A stretch of 6,908 nt of DNA from PXAH01 sp964605645. GTDB lineage: Bacteria; Omnitrophota; Gorgyraeia; Duberdicusellales; 4484-171. Location of the stretch: NCBI GenBank assembly GCA_964605645.1, contig CAZSDJ010000065.1, positions 1 through 6,908 on the forward strand, in the 5' to 3' direction. How positions within the stretch are numbered: position 1 is the stretch's first letter; each line of letters opens with the position of its first letter. Below the pieces are notes generated by a model that was not told where the DNA came from, did no database searches, and saw only the letters and a program-made list of their open reading frames with translations. Position numbers and translations under genes: made by a program. Of this stretch, positions 5,514 through 6,908 are shown one piece after another.

Positions 5514-6427
5514 ATCATTTAACCGGATTAAATCTGGATGATTTTATTTTACCTTATTTTGTGATGCCCAAAGCCGGTAAGGAAGAGATTAAATCTATGC
5601 CGGGGGTTTATAGATTTTCAATAGATGAACTTCTTAAAGATTTAACAAAGTTAAAAAGCGTAAAAAAAATACTTCTATTTGGAATAACTAAAAATAAAAC
5701 TGAAACCGGAGATAATGCTTATTATAAAAAGGGAGTCGTGCAGAATGCAATTCGCGCAATTAAGAAAGAATGTAAAAAGATAACAGTAATAACTGATGTC
5801 TGCCTTTGTGGTTATACTGAGTCAGGCCATTGTGGAATACTAAAAGAAAGGAAAGATAATTCCCGGGCGGTTATTGATAACAAAAGGACAGTTAAGCAGC
5901 TTGCCAAAATTGCTTTATCTCATGCCGAAGCCGGCGCTGACTTTGTGGCTCCTTCTGCTATGGCCGCAGGCCAGGTGGCAGCCATACGCAAAAAATTAGA
6001 TAAAGAAGGGTATAACAATACAAAAATACTGGCCTATTCTGCCAAATTCGCCTCCTCCTTTTACGGGCCATTTAGAGACGCTTTAAATTCAGCTCCTCAA
6101 TTTGGCGACAGAAGCAGTTACCAGCTTGATTACAGAAATTCTATTTGGGCTTTAAAGAAAATAGAAGATGATATTAAACAAGGGGCAGATATGGTGATGA
6201 TAAAGCCGGCTTTGGCTTATCTGGATATAATCTCTAAAGCAAAACAAAAGTATAATATCCCTTTAGCTGCTTATAATGTAAGCGGAGAATATAGCCTGGT
6301 TAAAAAGGTTAGCAGCAAACAAGAGCAAAAAAAACTTACGCTGGAGGTACTTACCGCAATTAAAAGAGCCGGGGCAGATATTATTATCAGTTATTGGGTA
6401 AAAGATTTAATTAAATGGTTAAGATGA
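5510..6427 (+). CDS. hemB: Delta-aminolevulinic acid dehydratase (porphobilinogen synthase)
   Basis: Condenses two 5-aminolevulinate molecules to porphobilinogen. Both Schiff-base lysines are present: Lys179 in YSAKFASSFYGPFRDA and Lys232 in MVMIKPALAYLD. The zinc cysteines Cys98, Cys100 and Cys108 in DVCLCGYTESGHCG mark the zinc-dependent class. The SGEY segment carries the Glu known in relatives as an allosteric magnesium ligand, and the C-terminal KRAGADIIISYW is typical. At 305 residues it is shorter than the usual 320-335. The missing part is mainly the N-terminal arm with the Arg-rich stretch that wraps the partner subunit, since the protein opens directly at the DDFILPYFV strand. The normally conserved Asp of the PS-x-x-M-D-G segment is replaced: this protein reads APSAMAAGQV (147-156), with Ala153 at that place. 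The gene overlaps cobA-hemD and hemL by four bases each. The identity is firm; full activity is not certain. Confidence 0.94.
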   Translation: MNHLTGLNLDDFILPYFVMPKAGKEEIKSMPGVYRFSIDELLKDLTKLKSVKKILLFGITKNKTETGDNAYYKKGVVQNAIRAIKKECKKITVITDVCLCGYTESGHCGILKERKDNSRAVIDNKRTVKQLAKIALSHAEAGADFVAPSAMAAGQVAAIRKKLDKEGYNNTKILAYSAKFASSFYGPFRDALNSAPQFGDRSSYQLDYRNSIWALKKIEDDIKQGADMVMIKPALAYLDIISKAKQKYNIPLAAYNVSGEYSLVKKVSSKQEQKKLTLEVLTAIKRAGADIIISYWVKDLIKWLR

Positions 6428-6908
6428 CAAAGAAAAATATAAATTATCAACTATTTAGAAAAGCTTCTAAATTAATTCCCGGGGGAGTAAATAGCCCGAT
6501 ACGGAGCCACAGCGCAGTAGGAGGTTATCCTTTATTTGTAAAGGGTGGAAAAAGAGCTAATATTTTTGATTATAATAATAAAAGCTATATTGATTATTGC
6601 CTGAGTTGGGGGGCTTTAATTTTAGGACACAGTTACCCCCCAAGTAATAAAAAAAATTAAAGAAGTTTTAAATAAAGGGACTGGCTTTGGCATATCCACG
6701 GAACTTGAGATAAAATTAGCAGAAGTGATAATTAAAGCTTTCGATTCTATTGATAAAATAAGGCTAGTAAATTCCGGCACAGAAGCTGTAATGTCGGCTA
6801 TTAGGGTGGCAAGAGCTTATACAAAAAAAAATAAGATTATAAAATTTGAAGGCTCATACCATGGACATGCTGATTATCTTTTAGCAAAAGCAGGATCAGG
6901 CCTGGCTA
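6424..6908 (+). pseudogene. hemL: Glutamate-1-semialdehyde 2,1-aminomutase, N-terminal part, frameshifted, 3' truncated by window edge
   Basis: PLP enzyme that converts glutamate-1-semialdehyde to 5-aminolevulinate, the substrate of the preceding hemB. The first frame gives LIPGGVNSPIRS, GGYPLFVKGG, YIDYCLSWGALILGHSYP, then stops at 6658-6660. Homology resumes without loss one base on (frame containing 6644), with VIKKIKEVL, GTGFGISTELEIKLAE, NSGTEAVMSAIRVARAY and SYHGHADYLL, and stays open to the window end. One extra base, most simply in the C run at 6636-6641, accounts for this. It may be an assembly error, a real mutation or, less likely, recoding, so the pseudogene label is provisional. 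The catalytic lysine lies beyond the window. The ATG at 6424 overlaps the hemB stop as ATGA; an in-frame ATG at 6415 is an alternative, and neither has a clear Shine-Dalgarno site. Confidence 0.85.
6636..6656 (+). other. Frameshift site in hemL (C6 run followed by A8 run)
   Basis: Six C (6636-6641) are followed by AAGTAAT and eight A (6649-6656). Removing one C gives Tyr-Pro-Gln-Val-Ile-Lys-Lys-Ile and removing one A at 6642-6643 gives Tyr-Pro-Pro-Val-Ile; both restore the family's H-x-x-P-x-V pattern at the right length. Removing an A from the A8 run restores the frame later but leaves Ser-Asn in place of the usual Val-Ile/Val-Val, so the shift is best placed at 6636-6643. Confidence 0.8.

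Noticed and set aside
6636..6660. Programmed +1 frameshifting in hemL as a heme-dependent switch.
   Set aside because: No supporting stimulatory structure or Shine-Dalgarno-like element stands out, and a homopolymer error explains the data more simply. It is kept only as a remote option.

Overview
The window is one densely packed, plus-strand operon from an AT-rich, probably anaerobic and uncultured bacterium. It carries seven genes, the first and last cut by the window edges, with no intergenic space: neighbours abut or overlap by 1 to 14 bases. Codons favour A/T endings and the proteins are lysine-rich. Sequence alone does not fix the taxon. A candidate phylum of the Omnitrophota type is possible but is only a guess. 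No promoter, terminator, RNA gene, repeat, CRISPR array or mobile element is visible, so the operon's ends lie outside.

Left half (1-4114): sulfur assimilation. The order is the C-terminal part of an O-acetylhomoserine sulfhydrylase (MetY), an E1-like ThiF/MoeB-family adenylyltransferase (HcyF-like), a small JAMM zinc metalloprotease (HcyD-like) and a siroheme sulfite reductase. MetY, E1, JAMM protease and Sir together are the gene set of the protein-thiocarboxylate methionine pathway described in Wolinella succinogenes. There, the carrier HcyS is trimmed by HcyD, adenylated by HcyF, thiocarboxylated with sulfide from Sir and used by MetY on O-acetylhomoserine; HcyD then frees homocysteine. 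The carrier itself is not in the window and would be expected nearby, probably upstream of metY. The reductase is unusual: the siroheme enzyme is followed by a HEPN-like helical domain and a C-terminal TusA-type sulfur-carrier domain.

Right half (4101-6908): tetrapyrrole synthesis. A fused uroporphyrinogen-III C-methyltransferase/uroporphyrinogen-III synthase (CobA-HemD) is followed by porphobilinogen synthase (HemB) and the start of glutamate-1-semialdehyde aminomutase (HemL). These run from glutamate-1-semialdehyde towards precorrin-2, the precursor of siroheme, which is the cofactor of the adjacent reductase. HemA, HemC and a precorrin-2 dehydrogenase/ferrochelatase are absent here. The operon therefore appears to make a sulfite reductase, its cofactor and the machinery that routes its sulfide into homocysteine.

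Oddities: hemL is frameshifted at a C6 run; HemD appears to lack its usual C-terminal tail; the SUMT domain has a divergent GGDP-type motif; HemB has lost a normally conserved Asp and its N-terminal arm; and cobA-hemD starts on a TTG inside the preceding gene.
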